Shown here: positions 34,379-43,099 of the stretch, one piece after another
Layout of the letters: each line of letters begins with the position of its first letter
Numbering within the stretch: position 1 is the first letter of the stretch
Source of the DNA: Paenibacillus sp. FSL M7-0420
Lineage (GTDB): Bacteria; Bacillota; Bacilli; Paenibacillales; Paenibacillaceae
Direction: 5' to 3'
Assembly (NCBI RefSeq): GCF_038002345.1
Contig: NZ_JBBOCJ010000001.1
Span: 4,774,001-4,838,000 of the forward strand
Length of the DNA: 64,000 bases
Program-made: the position numbers and the translations under genes
Notes under the pieces: generated by a model
What the model saw: the letters and a program-made list of their open reading frames with translations, nothing else
Databases searched by the model: none
Told to the model about the DNA's origin: nothing

Positions 34379-36661
34379 TTATTGCAGAGCTTTGAACCGC
34401 CCCGGCGTGATGCCTTCATACTTTTTGAATACCCGAATGAACGCACTGCTGCTGGAAAATCCTACACGGGAGGAGATCTCCTCGATGGTGACGCCTTGCT
34501 GAAGCAGTTTCTTGGCTTCGGCTGTACGCACCTGACTGATGTAGTCATGCAGTCCCTGCCCGCTCTGTTCTTTGAACAACCGTGATACATACTGCGGCGT
34601 GATCCCGAAACGGGCACCAATCATGGACACACTAAGGTTGATATCCGCATAATGATCCTGCACAAAGGCGGATACCTGGTCTCCGATTCCAGAATTTGAA
34701 GCAAGCTTTTCCGAGGCTTGGCTGCAGGCCAGCTGGATCAGCTCGGTCAGCTCGTTACGGAAATCTGCGCGCGTTGAGCAGGCCAGAAGCCTTTTCATCG
34801 GACGCCATTCTTCCCATAGCTTGGAGCGCTTCGTCTCCTGAGGGACTGCCTTCATAATAGAGCTGCTTAAATCAATCATGGCATATCTCACAAGCTCAAT
34901 AGACACCTGGGAGCCGAAGAAGCGGGCCAGAATCTCCTCCACCATCGCTGCCGCTTTCCCGAAGTCACCGCTTTTGACCAGATTAATAAAAACAACCTCG
35001 TCATTGATCGTCAGGTAATAATCCGTCTGCTGCTGCTCAATATCCCCATACCAGACCGTCGTATTCTCCTCCAGCACCAGCCGGTATTCCTGAGCCTCCA
35101 GCGCCTGCAGATACCCCTGATGCAAACTTCCCATGCCCGAGAGCAGCTCACTGCCGGCCATGGCGATCTGCAGACCGTATTTCCGCTGAATGAACTCCAG
35201 GGTATGGCTGAGTGCTTCTTCAATATCCTCTTTCCATCTGCCGGAACGCCCGGTGTTAATGTTCATCACTGCCGCCAGCATGCCATCCATCTCGGTGAAG
35301 CTCAGGACGTGATTCGGTCCGGTGAAATCCATGATGATATTGGATACGATGAAATTGGACAGGCTTGGCGAAGGCCCCTCTTCCCCGCCGGACTGAATAT
35401 AGAATAGAAGCACCGCAAAATCCTCGGAATCCCACTGGAAATGATGAACTCTGGCCACTTCCTCCAGCGATAATCCGTTCTCCGCCTGCCCTCTGAGCAG
35501 CTGCGACAAGTAGTAGGTCTGGAGCACACGGAGCTGCCTGAACTGCCGGCTGTTCACATCATCCCTCTCCCGGATGGTAGCCAGCGCACTCTCCCGAATG
35601 AAGGAGAATTCATCCAGTACCCGCTGCGTCTGTTCATCGGCGGAGGGCGAGAACATATGGACCAGCTCGCGTACAGGATTATAGTTCTTACGGGCAAAGT
35701 AAGAAATAACCACCGCCCCGATCAAAAAGCTGATGAACAGCCCAAGCAGGTTCAAATTGCGGATTTGCCGCGCTTTTTCCCAGAATACGCTTGAAGGAAA
35801 TACGCTGATATACTTCCAGTTGGTGTTATCGGAATCAATGAAGGAGACCATGTTCTCCGTGCCGGCAATATCCTGAAAAGAAGTGCCCGCAGTCTCACCG
35901 CCAGCCTCAGCGTCAGGCATTGGCTGCTGCGGAGAAGCCTCATTATTGCGGAATAATACCTGATTATGATCATCGGTAATGTACACATCACCGTTATTTA
36001 CCCAGTCCACGTTCTTCAGCATGCTATGAATCTTGCTGCCGTTCAGCGGGAGAACCAACATCCCCTTCTGTCCATTGCTTGCAGTGGCACTGGTGAAGGG
36101 CTTCATCATCACAACCTTCTGCTCCCAGCGCTTAAACTCAATAAACGGAAGGGCGGCTTCTCGCCCTGCAGTCTCACCGTTCAACTGTGCCAGCCACTCC
36201 TGATAAGACAATCCGATCATCTTACTGTTCATTGCATAAAAGGTTTCACTGTCCGTATACGTCTCATCTGTCAGCACACGGTCCAGACTGCTTGAATACA
36301 GATAGATCCCATCGATGAAATCATTGGCGGATTTGTATTTGCTGAGCTCCTGCCGGATCTGATAGATCTGAAAGGAACTGGCCCTCTCTGCGCCAGGTGT
36401 GAGGGATAAGAATTTGTTCACACCGCTATGAATCGATAACTGCATCGCTAATTTCTCAGCTTGATTAATCTCGCTGTCTACAGTATTCTGCATCTGCTTA
36501 AGCATGGCGTTGCCGGCACGTTCAATCTCATATTCGACAATCTGTTTGGTCTGCAGATAGATGATAGCGCTAACAATAAGCGGGATAATCATGATTACTG
36601 AATAGGAGATGATCCATTTAAAGGCTACACTTCTGCTGAACCTCAGGTGCTTGTGCTTCAT
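34379..36661 (-). CDS. Membrane-anchored AraC-family regulator (YesS-like)
   Basis: A 760-residue regulator with a first membrane helix (IISYSVIMIIPLIVSAIIYL, about residues 17-36), an extracellular Cache-like sensing region and a second helix near residue 300 (LLGLFISFLIGAVVISYF). A long cytoplasmic linker leads to a C-terminal AraC double helix-turn-helix (SVSMIGARFGITPQYVSRLF, then TIEEISSRVGFSSSSAFIRV). This architecture senses extracellular sugar and activates nearby importer genes. AAGGAG precedes the ATG. It lies upstream of the importer-GH2 operon on the same strand, separated by a terminator, so it is the likely activator of that operon (inference). Confidence 0.88.
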   Translation of the reverse strand: MKHKHLRFSRSVAFKWIISYSVIMIIPLIVSAIIYLQTKQIVEYEIERAGNAMLKQMQNTVDSEINQAEKLAMQLSIHSGVNKFLSLTPGAERASSFQIYQIRQELSKYKSANDFIDGIYLYSSSLDRVLTDETYTDSETFYAMNSKMIGLSYQEWLAQLNGETAGREAALPFIEFKRWEQKVVMMKPFTSATASNGQKGMLVLPLNGSKIHSMLKNVDWVNNGDVYITDDHNQVLFRNNEASPQQPMPDAEAGGETAGTSFQDIAGTENMVSFIDSDNTNWKYISVFPSSVFWEKARQIRNLNLLGLFISFLIGAVVISYFARKNYNPVRELVHMFSPSADEQTQRVLDEFSFIRESALATIRERDDVNSRQFRQLRVLQTYYLSQLLRGQAENGLSLEEVARVHHFQWDSEDFAVLLFYIQSGGEEGPSPSLSNFIVSNIIMDFTGPNHVLSFTEMDGMLAAVMNINTGRSGRWKEDIEEALSHTLEFIQRKYGLQIAMAGSELLSGMGSLHQGYLQALEAQEYRLVLEENTTVWYGDIEQQQTDYYLTINDEVVFINLVKSGDFGKAAAMVEEILARFFGSQVSIELVRYAMIDLSSSIMKAVPQETKRSKLWEEWRPMKRLLACSTRADFRNELTELIQLACSQASEKLASNSGIGDQVSAFVQDHYADINLSVSMIGARFGITPQYVSRLFKEQSGQGLHDYISQVRTAEAKKLLQQGVTIEEISSRVGFSSSSAFIRVFKKYEGITPGRFKALQ

Positions 36662-36789
36662 CTTCTACGCTCCTTACCTCATATAGAATTCCACTATATG
36701 ATAGTTGTGCCCGGGGGGCAATCCGCAATATGAACCAGATCGTCAATTTGTAAACAAGTCCGCTATACTATGCCATCCGGCTGGACAAA

Positions 36790-36863
36790 CAAAACCTCTT
36801 TGCCGGCAGAAGACCTGAAGGGACAGCCATTGTCCCTTGGTCTTACACCTTCAAAGAGGTTTC
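36790..36863 (-). terminator. Long hairpin terminator after the Nif3-like gene
   Basis: On the minus strand AAACCTCTTTG pairs with CAAAGAGGTTT, with an inner AAGGGACA/TGTCCCTT hairpin. TTTTGTTTG follows. Confidence 0.7.
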
Positions 36864-36868
36864 TCCAG

Positions 36869-37663
36869 CTATAGGATTTGAAATACGGGCTGATCCTGAA
36901 TGTAATGCACCGGCACCTGCGGGAACTGCCGGGCCAGCCGCTCCGCCAGCAGCTTCATTCCCGGCGCTTCGCTCTCGGCATGGCCGAGCATGATGAGCGC
37001 CCTGTCCTTGCCCTGGCGGACCGCATCGCGGATATACTCAGGCACCTCCCATTCAGGGCCTTCACCGGCGATGACCAGATCAAGCGACTCCTGCTCGTAC
37101 ATCGGGATGACCGACTGGCCATTTCCCCGGTAACCGACCAGTACTCCCGCTCTGGAGCAGGTGGCGGAGAGGTTCCCGGCAACGCGGACATAAGGGATAT
37201 TCAACTTCTGCTTCAGATACTCTGCAACCCCGGAAACGGTCATCTCAGGAATGGAGAGGATCGACACCTCGGGCAGATGCCGCTCTACATATGCTTCCCA
37301 TTCCAGCTCCCGCAGCAGCCCTTCGGTAATCCCGTCCGGCGTATAGCGGTGTATCGTGTCATGGAAGCGATAGAGGCTTACCCCGCTGCTTGTAATCAGT
37401 GCAGACTTCTCCTGATAGACGGAATCTTGCTCAAGCGTACTCCCGTGTCCCTGGTGGCTATAAAATACACCTTCATGCGTGATCACCAGGTTGGCGCCAA
37501 GCCGGGCCGCCTGCTCGACTACATATTGCGAAGCGGCGAAGGCAGCCACGATTCCCTGCACTTCTGTTCCCGCAGCGTCCGGCGTAAGCCTATCCACCGT
37601 ATTCACGGGCAGTTGTACCCCTGCATTCAAGTGCTCCATCACATCACTGAAAGTCAGTGCCAT
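36869..37663 (-). CDS. Nif3-like dinuclear metal centre protein
   Basis: A 264-residue member of the Nif3/GTP cyclohydrolase 1 type 2 fold family. The metal-binding motif is in GANLVITHEGVFYSHQ (about residue 57-72), and the second site is near the C-terminus (MLGHAESEAPGMKLLAERL). VQGIVAAFAASQYVVEQA and VAGNLSATCSRAGVLVGYRG are also typical. The biochemical role of the family is unsettled. AAGGAGG precedes the ATG. It lies 86 bp from the alpha-glucuronidase gene on the same strand, so it is probably transcribed with it. Confidence 0.85.
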   Translation of the reverse strand: MALTFSDVMEHLNAGVQLPVNTVDRLTPDAAGTEVQGIVAAFAASQYVVEQAARLGANLVITHEGVFYSHQGHGSTLEQDSVYQEKSALITSSGVSLYRFHDTIHRYTPDGITEGLLRELEWEAYVERHLPEVSILSIPEMTVSGVAEYLKQKLNIPYVRVAGNLSATCSRAGVLVGYRGNGQSVIPMYEQESLDLVIAGEGPEWEVPEYIRDAVRQGKDRALIMLGHAESEAPGMKLLAERLARQFPQVPVHYIQDQPVFQIL

Positions 37664-37749
37664 GAGATCTACTCCTCCTTGATGTTAGCCAAATGAGTTC
37701 CTGGCCTGTCAAAAGACAGGACAAGGCTGTCCGGAACGCAGACGCTCCC

Positions 37750-39834
37750 TTAGTAGATGGTCCGGCCTAATGCATCTGCAATTCCGCTCTTGCGGTAGAA
37801 ATACGTATTAATCTGGTCACGCCATTCCTTGGCATGAGCCGCCTGTCCCTTAAGGCGTTCCTCCACCTGAGTGTACAGGCCGTCTGCGATGCTGCCCTTC
37901 AGTCCGCCCCATGCGTCCAGAAGCCCTTCGGCGCGCTCTGCACCTTCGAAATGCGTATCGTAGATATGCTGGATCACGGTTTTGCCGGAATGCAGCACAT
38001 GAGTGTACGGCACATGATGGAAGAACAGCAGCAGCTCATCCGGGCATTCCTCCAGCGAATCATAACGTACGGCGTTGCTGCCCATGTACTGTGCGCTATA
38101 GCCGGTACCGGTATTCACGGTACGGTCTACCCCGATGCCCTGATGATCGGCATAGTGGTAGGTGCCCCACATTGAATATTCATAGCCGTCCACATTCGGG
38201 CCGTAGTGATGCTCGGGATTGATCATCCAGCCTACGCCAAGCGGCGACGTATATGACTCATAGATCTCCCAGGAGTCCAGCAGAATCCGGCTGATCACTC
38301 CGGCAACCGCTGTGTCCGTGCCGAATGTCAAGGCGATCCATTCGGCCGCAATCTCCTCCGCACTCAGCTCAGGATTCCAGGCCAGACGCCCGAAGCCGTA
38401 GAGATTCGCCTGAGCCAGCAGGTGGCCGGTCCAGTTGCGGTCATTGCCCACATTGGATACCGCCGCAATCCCGCTCAGGCGGTTGCCCCACAGCGATCCG
38501 TCAACGATCCGCTTAACAGGGGCCGGGCCGCCCTTGGCCTGCGTATCGAATTCCATAATCTCCTTCCACTGCGGAACGAGATAGCAGACATGGCGCTGCT
38601 GTCCGGTATATTCCTGGGCGATCTGGAATTCGATCACATGGTTCGTCCGTTCCAGGGCGCCGAAGAGCGGAGATACAGGCTCTCTGACCTGGAAATCCAT
38701 CGGGCCGTTCTTGATCTGCAGAATGACGTTATCATGGAACTGGCCGTCCAGCGGCTTGAAATGGTCATACGCCGCTCTGGCCCGGTCCGTCTTGCGGTCA
38801 CGCCAGTCCTGCTTGCAGTTGTATACAAAGCAGCGCCAGATCACGATGCCGCCGTAAGGCTCCAGGGCTTCCGCCAGCATGTTGGCCCCGTCTGCATGAT
38901 TCCGCCCGTAAGTGAACGGGCCGGGACGGTTCTCCGAATCAGCCTTGACCACGAAGCCGCCGAAATCGGGAATAGCAGCATAGATGTCGGCGGCTCTCGA
39001 CTTCCACCATTCCTGCACGCCTGCATCCAGCGGATCTGCCGTACCCACTTCCCCTTCGTGCATAGGTCCGGCAAAGTTCACGCACAGGAACAGGCGGATG
39101 CCATAGATGCGGAAGATGTCGGCGATTCTTGCCACATCCGGCAGATAGGTGGAGATAAACAAGGTCTCCAGCGCATGAACGTTCACGTTGTTGATCGCTA
39201 TCGCGTTAATGCCGGCGGTAGACATCAGCCGCGCATAGTCTGTAATTCTGTCCATATCCTTCGTGAACTGGTTATTCTCATACAGGAAGGATCTGCCGGA
39301 ATAGCCGCGCTCCACGCTGCCGTCGAAATTATCCCAGTGATTAATCATCCGCAGCGAATTCACAGGATTCACTATTTCATCCAGATTCTCAATGTCCTTG
39401 CCGCTGGCAATCAGGCGCAGCAGATGGAAGACGCCGTATAACACACCTGCCTGGGAGGAAGCCCCTACAGCGATGCATTTCAGGGACTGGCTGGTTCGGA
39501 TGGCGAACCCTTCTGCTCCTACAGCTTGGACGGTCTTGTCATCGAACACGCCCTGGATCAGCGGATGATCACCCGTGAAGGTGCCGAAGGCCACACCGAA
39601 ATCTTCCGGCTGCGGCTTGGAGACGGCTTCAAGGCCCAATAGCGAGGCAATGCCTCTTGTCCATTCCTGAAGTGCAGCCTGGATGGTCTCCCCGGCTTCT
39701 GTAACGGATACCGCCCCGCACCATTTCGCATATTGCTTATATAGGGGGCCTTGCTGAAGCTTAGGATAGCTTAGCCACGCATTGTATCCGCTGTCATATT
39801 GTGCAGCATACTCATTCCCGGATTGTTGTCTCAT
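37750..39834 (-). CDS. aguA: Alpha-glucuronidase, GH67
   Basis: A 694-residue intracellular GH67 enzyme that removes (4-O-methyl)glucuronic acid from aldouronic acids. Family signatures are [17 protein letters not shown] with the catalytic Glu near residue 296, [24 protein letters not shown] (Asp near 361) and [12 protein letters not shown] (Glu near 383). The C-terminal part has [23 protein letters not shown] residues ([17 protein letters not shown]). The ATG at 39834 has AGAGGAG upstream; upstream in-frame codons to 39876 are ignored. A GntR-type box lies 22 bp upstream. It is divergent from an AraC regulator. Released glucuronate would feed uxuA/uxuB further right. Confidence 0.95.
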   Translation of the reverse strand: MRQQSGNEYAAQYDSGYNAWLSYPKLQQGPLYKQYAKWCGAVSVTEAGETIQAALQEWTRGIASLLGLEAVSKPQPEDFGVAFGTFTGDHPLIQGVFDDKTVQAVGAEGFAIRTSQSLKCIAVGASSQAGVLYGVFHLLRLIASGKDIENLDEIVNPVNSLRMINHWDNFDGSVERGYSGRSFLYENNQFTKDMDRITDYARLMSTAGINAIAINNVNVHALETLFISTYLPDVARIADIFRIYGIRLFLCVNFAGPMHEGEVGTADPLDAGVQEWWKSRAADIYAAIPDFGGFVVKADSENRPGPFTYGRNHADGANMLAEALEPYGGIVIWRCFVYNCKQDWRDRKTDRARAAYDHFKPLDGQFHDNVILQIKNGPMDFQVREPVSPLFGALERTNHVIEFQIAQEYTGQQRHVCYLVPQWKEIMEFDTQAKGGPAPVKRIVDGSLWGNRLSGIAAVSNVGNDRNWTGHLLAQANLYGFGRLAWNPELSAEEIAAEWIALTFGTDTAVAGVISRILLDSWEIYESYTSPLGVGWMINPEHHYGPNVDGYEYSMWGTYHYADHQGIGVDRTVNTGTGYSAQYMGSNAVRYDSLEECPDELLLFFHHVPYTHVLHSGKTVIQHIYDTHFEGAERAEGLLDAWGGLKGSIADGLYTQVEERLKGQAAHAKEWRDQINTYFYRKSGIADALGRTIY

Positions 39835-39856
39835 GTCCATATCTCCTCTGCATACA

Positions 39857-39870
39857 TCTTGTATACTAGA
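39857..39870. promoter_or_regulatory. GntR-type box upstream of aguA
   Basis: TCTTGTATACTAGA differs from the perfect palindrome at uxuA by one base. It lies between aguA and the divergent AraC gene, close to the aguA ribosome site. Confidence 0.65.
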
Positions 39871-39953
39871 TTTCATTCAGGTTCATCCTACCACGCAGCC
39901 GCAGCCCCGGAACATTGTCAAATCACGCTAATATTTACCCAAATCAAGCAGAA

Positions 39954-39967
39954 TCCTGTATACTAAT
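39954..39967. promoter_or_regulatory. GntR-type box overlapping the AraC gene promoter
   Basis: TCCTGTATACTAAT keeps the GTATAC centre. Its TATACT could be the -10 box of the plus-strand AraC promoter, with TTACCC 18 bp upstream as a weak -35. Confidence 0.5.
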
Positions 39968-40028
39968 AACAAGTGTACAGCCTGTACATCCCTATCAAGA
40001 GAACGCAAAGTATCAGGGGGCGATCCTA

Positions 40029-40934
40029 TTGGTTGCAGCTTTTGAACCGCCGGTCCCGGGGCAAAGCCTTAGTGAAACGATTATCCCGGATGTGAAAACC
40101 ACGCTCAACCTGTTCGGCATGCATCTGCGCAAGGTGAGCGGGGAATGGGATTATCCGCAGCACGCCCATCCCCAATATGAATTCAATTATGTGCTTGAAG
40201 GAGAGCAGCTGCTCACGGTCAACAACCACAGCTACCTTCAGCGCGCCGGGGATCTGGTCCTCTTGAGACCGGGCGATATCCACTCCAGCCGCAGCGGAAA
40301 CGGCGGGGCCTTCACCTATTTCTGTATCCATTTCGATATCGATGACAAGCTGTTCATCTCCCTGCTCAGCCGGCTGAATCATGTATTGTTCACCTCAGAG
40401 AGCAATGTGGCCAACCGGTTAGGACCGCTCCTCAGCAGGCTGGTGGAGATTTCCACCTCCGGCTCCGGCAGCATCACGATCTCCCAGCGCATGAGGCTGC
40501 AGTCTGCCGTCTTCGAGCTGTTCGCCCAGCTCTGGGAGGTCTTCTCCCTGGAGGCTGACAATTCCTCCCCGGGCACTTATGAGCGGATCGAGCTGGCCCA
40601 CCAGATCCGCAGCCGCCTCCAGAGCCTGGTCTATCAGCAGTTCACGCAGGAGGTGCCCTATGACAGTCATTATGGCGTTGACGACATCGCCGCTGAGCTG
40701 GGGATCAGCCCCTCACACTGCTACCGGGTCTTCCGACAGGTATTCGGCCTCTCCCCCCGCGTCTACCTGTCGGAGCAGATGCTGCATGAAGCCAAGGTAC
40801 TGCTGGATGACCACAGCCTGAGCGTCAGCCAGATCTCCGGCCTGCTCGGCTACCGCGATATCGCCCATTTCAGCAGACAGTTCAAGCGCTGGAGCGGCCA
40901 GTCACCGCGGGAATACCGCGAGGGCAGGAGCTAG
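40029..40934 (+). CDS. AraC-family transcriptional regulator with cupin sensor
   Basis: A 301-residue cytoplasmic regulator. The N-terminal cupin-like sugar-sensing domain has HAHPQYEFNYVLEGEQLLTV and LLRPGDIHSS, and the C-terminal AraC double helix-turn-helix has GVDDIAAELGISPSHCYRVF and SVSQISGLLGYRDIAHFSRQ. The chosen start is TTG at 40029 with CAGGGGG 8 bp upstream; the frame is open to 39915 without a good ribosome site. It is divergent from aguA and probably an activator of the alpha-glucuronidase genes (inference). Confidence 0.85.
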   Translation: MVAAFEPPVPGQSLSETIIPDVKTTLNLFGMHLRKVSGEWDYPQHAHPQYEFNYVLEGEQLLTVNNHSYLQRAGDLVLLRPGDIHSSRSGNGGAFTYFCIHFDIDDKLFISLLSRLNHVLFTSESNVANRLGPLLSRLVEISTSGSGSITISQRMRLQSAVFELFAQLWEVFSLEADNSSPGTYERIELAHQIRSRLQSLVYQQFTQEVPYDSHYGVDDIAAELGISPSHCYRVFRQVFGLSPRVYLSEQMLHEAKVLLDDHSLSVSQISGLLGYRDIAHFSRQFKRWSGQSPREYREGRS

Positions 40935-40964
40935 GCAGAGCGCGGAGCCTGTAGAGCTTTATAT

Positions 40965-41065
40965 CAAGTAGAAGCGGCTTCGCCGTCCTTTTAAAGGACG
41001 GTACCGTTTCAGCGAGAAATAGAAGGATAAGTTATCGTGTGCAACATATAAGTTCTTATATTTTT
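40965..41065. repeat. Dispersed structured element of about 100 bp, copy 2
   Basis: Matches 23706-23805. The same CCGTCCTTTTAAAGGACGG palindrome is framed here by GAAGCGG/CCGTTTC, with the tail GCGAGAAATAGAA, GATAA, CATATA and the small hairpin ATATAAG-tt-CTTATAT. It sits between the AraC gene and a terminator. Confidence 0.8.
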
Positions 41066-41071
41066 AGTAAA

Positions 41072-41106
41072 AGCCTGCCTTCATCGTTGATGAGGGCGGG
41101 CTTTTT
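41072..41106 (+). terminator. Terminator between AraC and GntR genes
   Basis: GCCTGCCTTCATC-gtt-GATGAGGGCGGGC is followed by TTTTT on the plus strand. AAAA before it makes it usable on the minus strand as well. Confidence 0.85.
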
Positions 41107-41141
41107 GCGCTATTGCGGGCGGGGCTTGATGTAGGCCAGCC

Positions 41142-41795
41142 CTATTTTTTGATATACATGGCGAAATGCTCCTGGAGGTTCTTGGAGTCGATATCCGCCC
41201 GCAGATGGTGGTGCAGCAGCTCGTCGATCCCCGCGCTGTCCCCCTGCACGATATAATCCAGCAGTTGCTGATGCTCCTGCTGAATCGCCGCCAGCTTCTC
41301 GTCCTTCAGCATATGCAGCTTGCGGTAGCGGATGTAGTGCACATTGAACTGCTGGAGCACACCCCACAGGAACTCACGCCCGGCCAGGCCGAACATCGTG
41401 CGGTGGAACTGGTCATCGAGCTGCAGGAACACCTCCGCTCCCTCCGCCTGCTCAATACACTTCTGCTGCTGCGCAAGGTTGTCCCTCAGCTCATGCAGCC
41501 CTTTCAGCGGGATATTCCCGGCCAGCGATTTCATAATCTCCTTCTCCAGCACATTGCGCAGGTAGATAATCTGTTCCACGGACTCCAGGTCTATGTAGGA
41601 TACGAGATTGCCTTTTTTGGGATAAATATCGACGTATTGCTCCAGGGACAGCTGCTTCAGCACATCACGGATCGGCGTCCGCGACAGCTGGAAGCGCTCG
41701 GACAGAGCCGTCTCACTGATCATCGCCCCCGGCTTCAGCTCAAGGGAGAGAATCTCCTGCTTGAGGTAGGCCATTATTTCTTTTTTGGAAGTCAT
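41142..41795 (-). CDS. GntR-family (FadR subgroup) transcriptional regulator, glucuronate type
   Basis: A 217-residue repressor. The winged helix at the N-terminus has the second helix-turn-helix part ISETALSERFQLSRTPIRDV (about residues 28-47). The all-helical FCD-type sensor follows, with likely metal and ligand residues in LQLDDQFHRTMFGLAG and LLHHHLRADID. The start at 41795 is chosen by family length and because a TATAAT -10 box (41841-41836, minus) lies just upstream; it has no strong ribosome site. It is divergent from uxuA-uxuB. A perfect palindrome lies between them, and related boxes precede three other transcription units, so it is the likely glucuronate/mannonate repressor of the region. 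Confidence 0.85.
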   Translation of the reverse strand: MTSKKEIMAYLKQEILSLELKPGAMISETALSERFQLSRTPIRDVLKQLSLEQYVDIYPKKGNLVSYIDLESVEQIIYLRNVLEKEIMKSLAGNIPLKGLHELRDNLAQQQKCIEQAEGAEVFLQLDDQFHRTMFGLAGREFLWGVLQQFNVHYIRYRKLHMLKDEKLAAIQQEHQQLLDYIVQGDSAGIDELLHHHLRADIDSKNLQEHFAMYIKK

Positions 41796-41863
41796 GGAAT
41801 AGACCAACTTTCTGTTCGGGATTGTTCTTCCCCCCATTATATAGAAAAGGGATATGAATTTCA

Positions 41864-41892
41864 TTGACAAAGATGAACGCATATTCTATGAT
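41864..41892 (+). promoter_or_regulatory. Sigma-A promoter of uxuA-uxuB
   Basis: TTGACA (41864-41869), a 17-bp spacer and TATGAT (41887-41892). Transcription would start near 41899, just before the operator. Confidence 0.85.
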
Positions 41893-41906
41893 CATTACGA
41901 ATTGAG

Positions 41907-41920
41907 TCTTGTATACAAGA
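41907..41920. promoter_or_regulatory. GntR-type operator at uxuA
   Basis: TCTTGTATACAAGA is a perfect 14-bp palindrome located about 8-21 bp after the expected transcription start, where a bound repressor would block elongation or initiation. Confidence 0.8.
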
Positions 41921-42022
41921 TTATGCCACATGTAACGCTGGTTCTGTAAGGTCAATTGTCACAAGGCTTCGGAAGGTTATCATTTGTATTTATGCTTATC
42001 TTACTTAAGGAGGAAAATAACA

Positions 42023-43099
42023 ATGAATATGACATGGAGATGGTACGGCGAGGGCAATGACAACATCACTCTTGACCACATCCGTCAAATTCCGGGCGTT
42101 ATGGGCATCGTCTGGTCGCTGCACCACAAGGTGGCCGGTGAGGTCTGGGAGATGGAAGACATCCAGAAGGTGGCCGATCAAATCACAGCCAAGGGCTTCA
42201 GCACAGCGGTTGTTGAAAGCGTCAACGTTCATGATGATATCAAAATCGGACTGCCGTCCCGCGACAAATACATTGACATCTATATCGATACGATCCGCAA
42301 GCTGGCCAAGGTTGGCGTCAAGGTCATCTGCTACAACTTCATGCCGGTGTTCGACTGGACCCGTACCGAGCTGTACAAGGAGCTGCCGGACGGCTCGAAT
42401 GCCCTCTTTTATGAAAAGGCTGCCATTACCGACAATCCGCGTGAGATGGTAGACCGCATCCTGAAGGGTGCCGGACAATTCACGATGCCGGGCTGGGAGC
42501 CGGAGCGGCTGGCCAAGCTGGATGAGCTGTTCGCGGCGTATGCTGACGTTACCGAGGATAAGCTGTTCGACAACCTGAAGTATTTCCTGGAGCGTATCAT
42601 TCCGGTGTGTGAAGAAGTAGATATCAAAATGGCAATTCACCCGGATGATCCGGCCTGGCCGATCTTCGGACTGCCGCGCATTATCCGCAGCCGCGATACG
42701 ATCCGCCGCTTCCTGGACATGGTGGACAGCCCGTATAATGGCCTGACCTTCTGTACCGGATCGCTTGGAACGAACCCGGAGAATGATCTTCCGGCGATGA
42801 TCCGCGAGTTCAGTGACCGGATTTATTTTGCCCATATCCGTAATGTGAAGGTGTTCGAGAACGGCGACTTCATTGAGGTATCCCACCGGGGCCGTGATGG
42901 CAGCGTAGATGTTGCAGAGGTTGTTAAGGCGTATCATGAGAGCGGCTTCACCGGTTATGTGCGTCCGGACCATGGCAGACATCTCTGGGGCGAGGAAAAG
43001 AACTGCCGTCCGGGATATGGCCTCTACGACAGAGCGATGGGTATCATGTATCTGCTCGGCGTATGGGACAGCCTGGAGAATGTCAAGGGGGCCAAGTAA
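42023..43099 (+). CDS. uxuA: Mannonate dehydratase
   Basis: A 358-residue TIM-barrel enzyme converting D-mannonate to 2-keto-3-deoxy-D-gluconate. MTWRWYGEGNDNITLDHIRQ and IPGVMGIVWSLHHK at the start, KMAIHPDDPAWPIFGLPRI in the middle and YVRPDHGRHLWGEE near the end are UxuA signatures, including metal-binding His and Asp residues. The ATG at 42023 has AAGGAGG upstream. The stop codon directly adjoins the uxuB start (TAAATG), so the two are coupled. Controlled by the TTGACA promoter and GntR operator upstream. Confidence 0.97.
   Translation: MNMTWRWYGEGNDNITLDHIRQIPGVMGIVWSLHHKVAGEVWEMEDIQKVADQITAKGFSTAVVESVNVHDDIKIGLPSRDKYIDIYIDTIRKLAKVGVKVICYNFMPVFDWTRTELYKELPDGSNALFYEKAAITDNPREMVDRILKGAGQFTMPGWEPERLAKLDELFAAYADVTEDKLFDNLKYFLERIIPVCEEVDIKMAIHPDDPAWPIFGLPRIIRSRDTIRRFLDMVDSPYNGLTFCTGSLGTNPENDLPAMIREFSDRIYFAHIRNVKVFENGDFIEVSHRGRDGSVDVAEVVKAYHESGFTGYVRPDHGRHLWGEEKNCRPGYGLYDRAMGIMYLLGVWDSLENVKGAK

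Noticed and set aside
38819..38828. TTGTATACAA, the GntR-box core, inside aguA
   Set aside because: It encodes conserved Val-Tyr-Asn residues of GH67 and lies about 1 kb inside the gene, so it is more likely chance than an operator.
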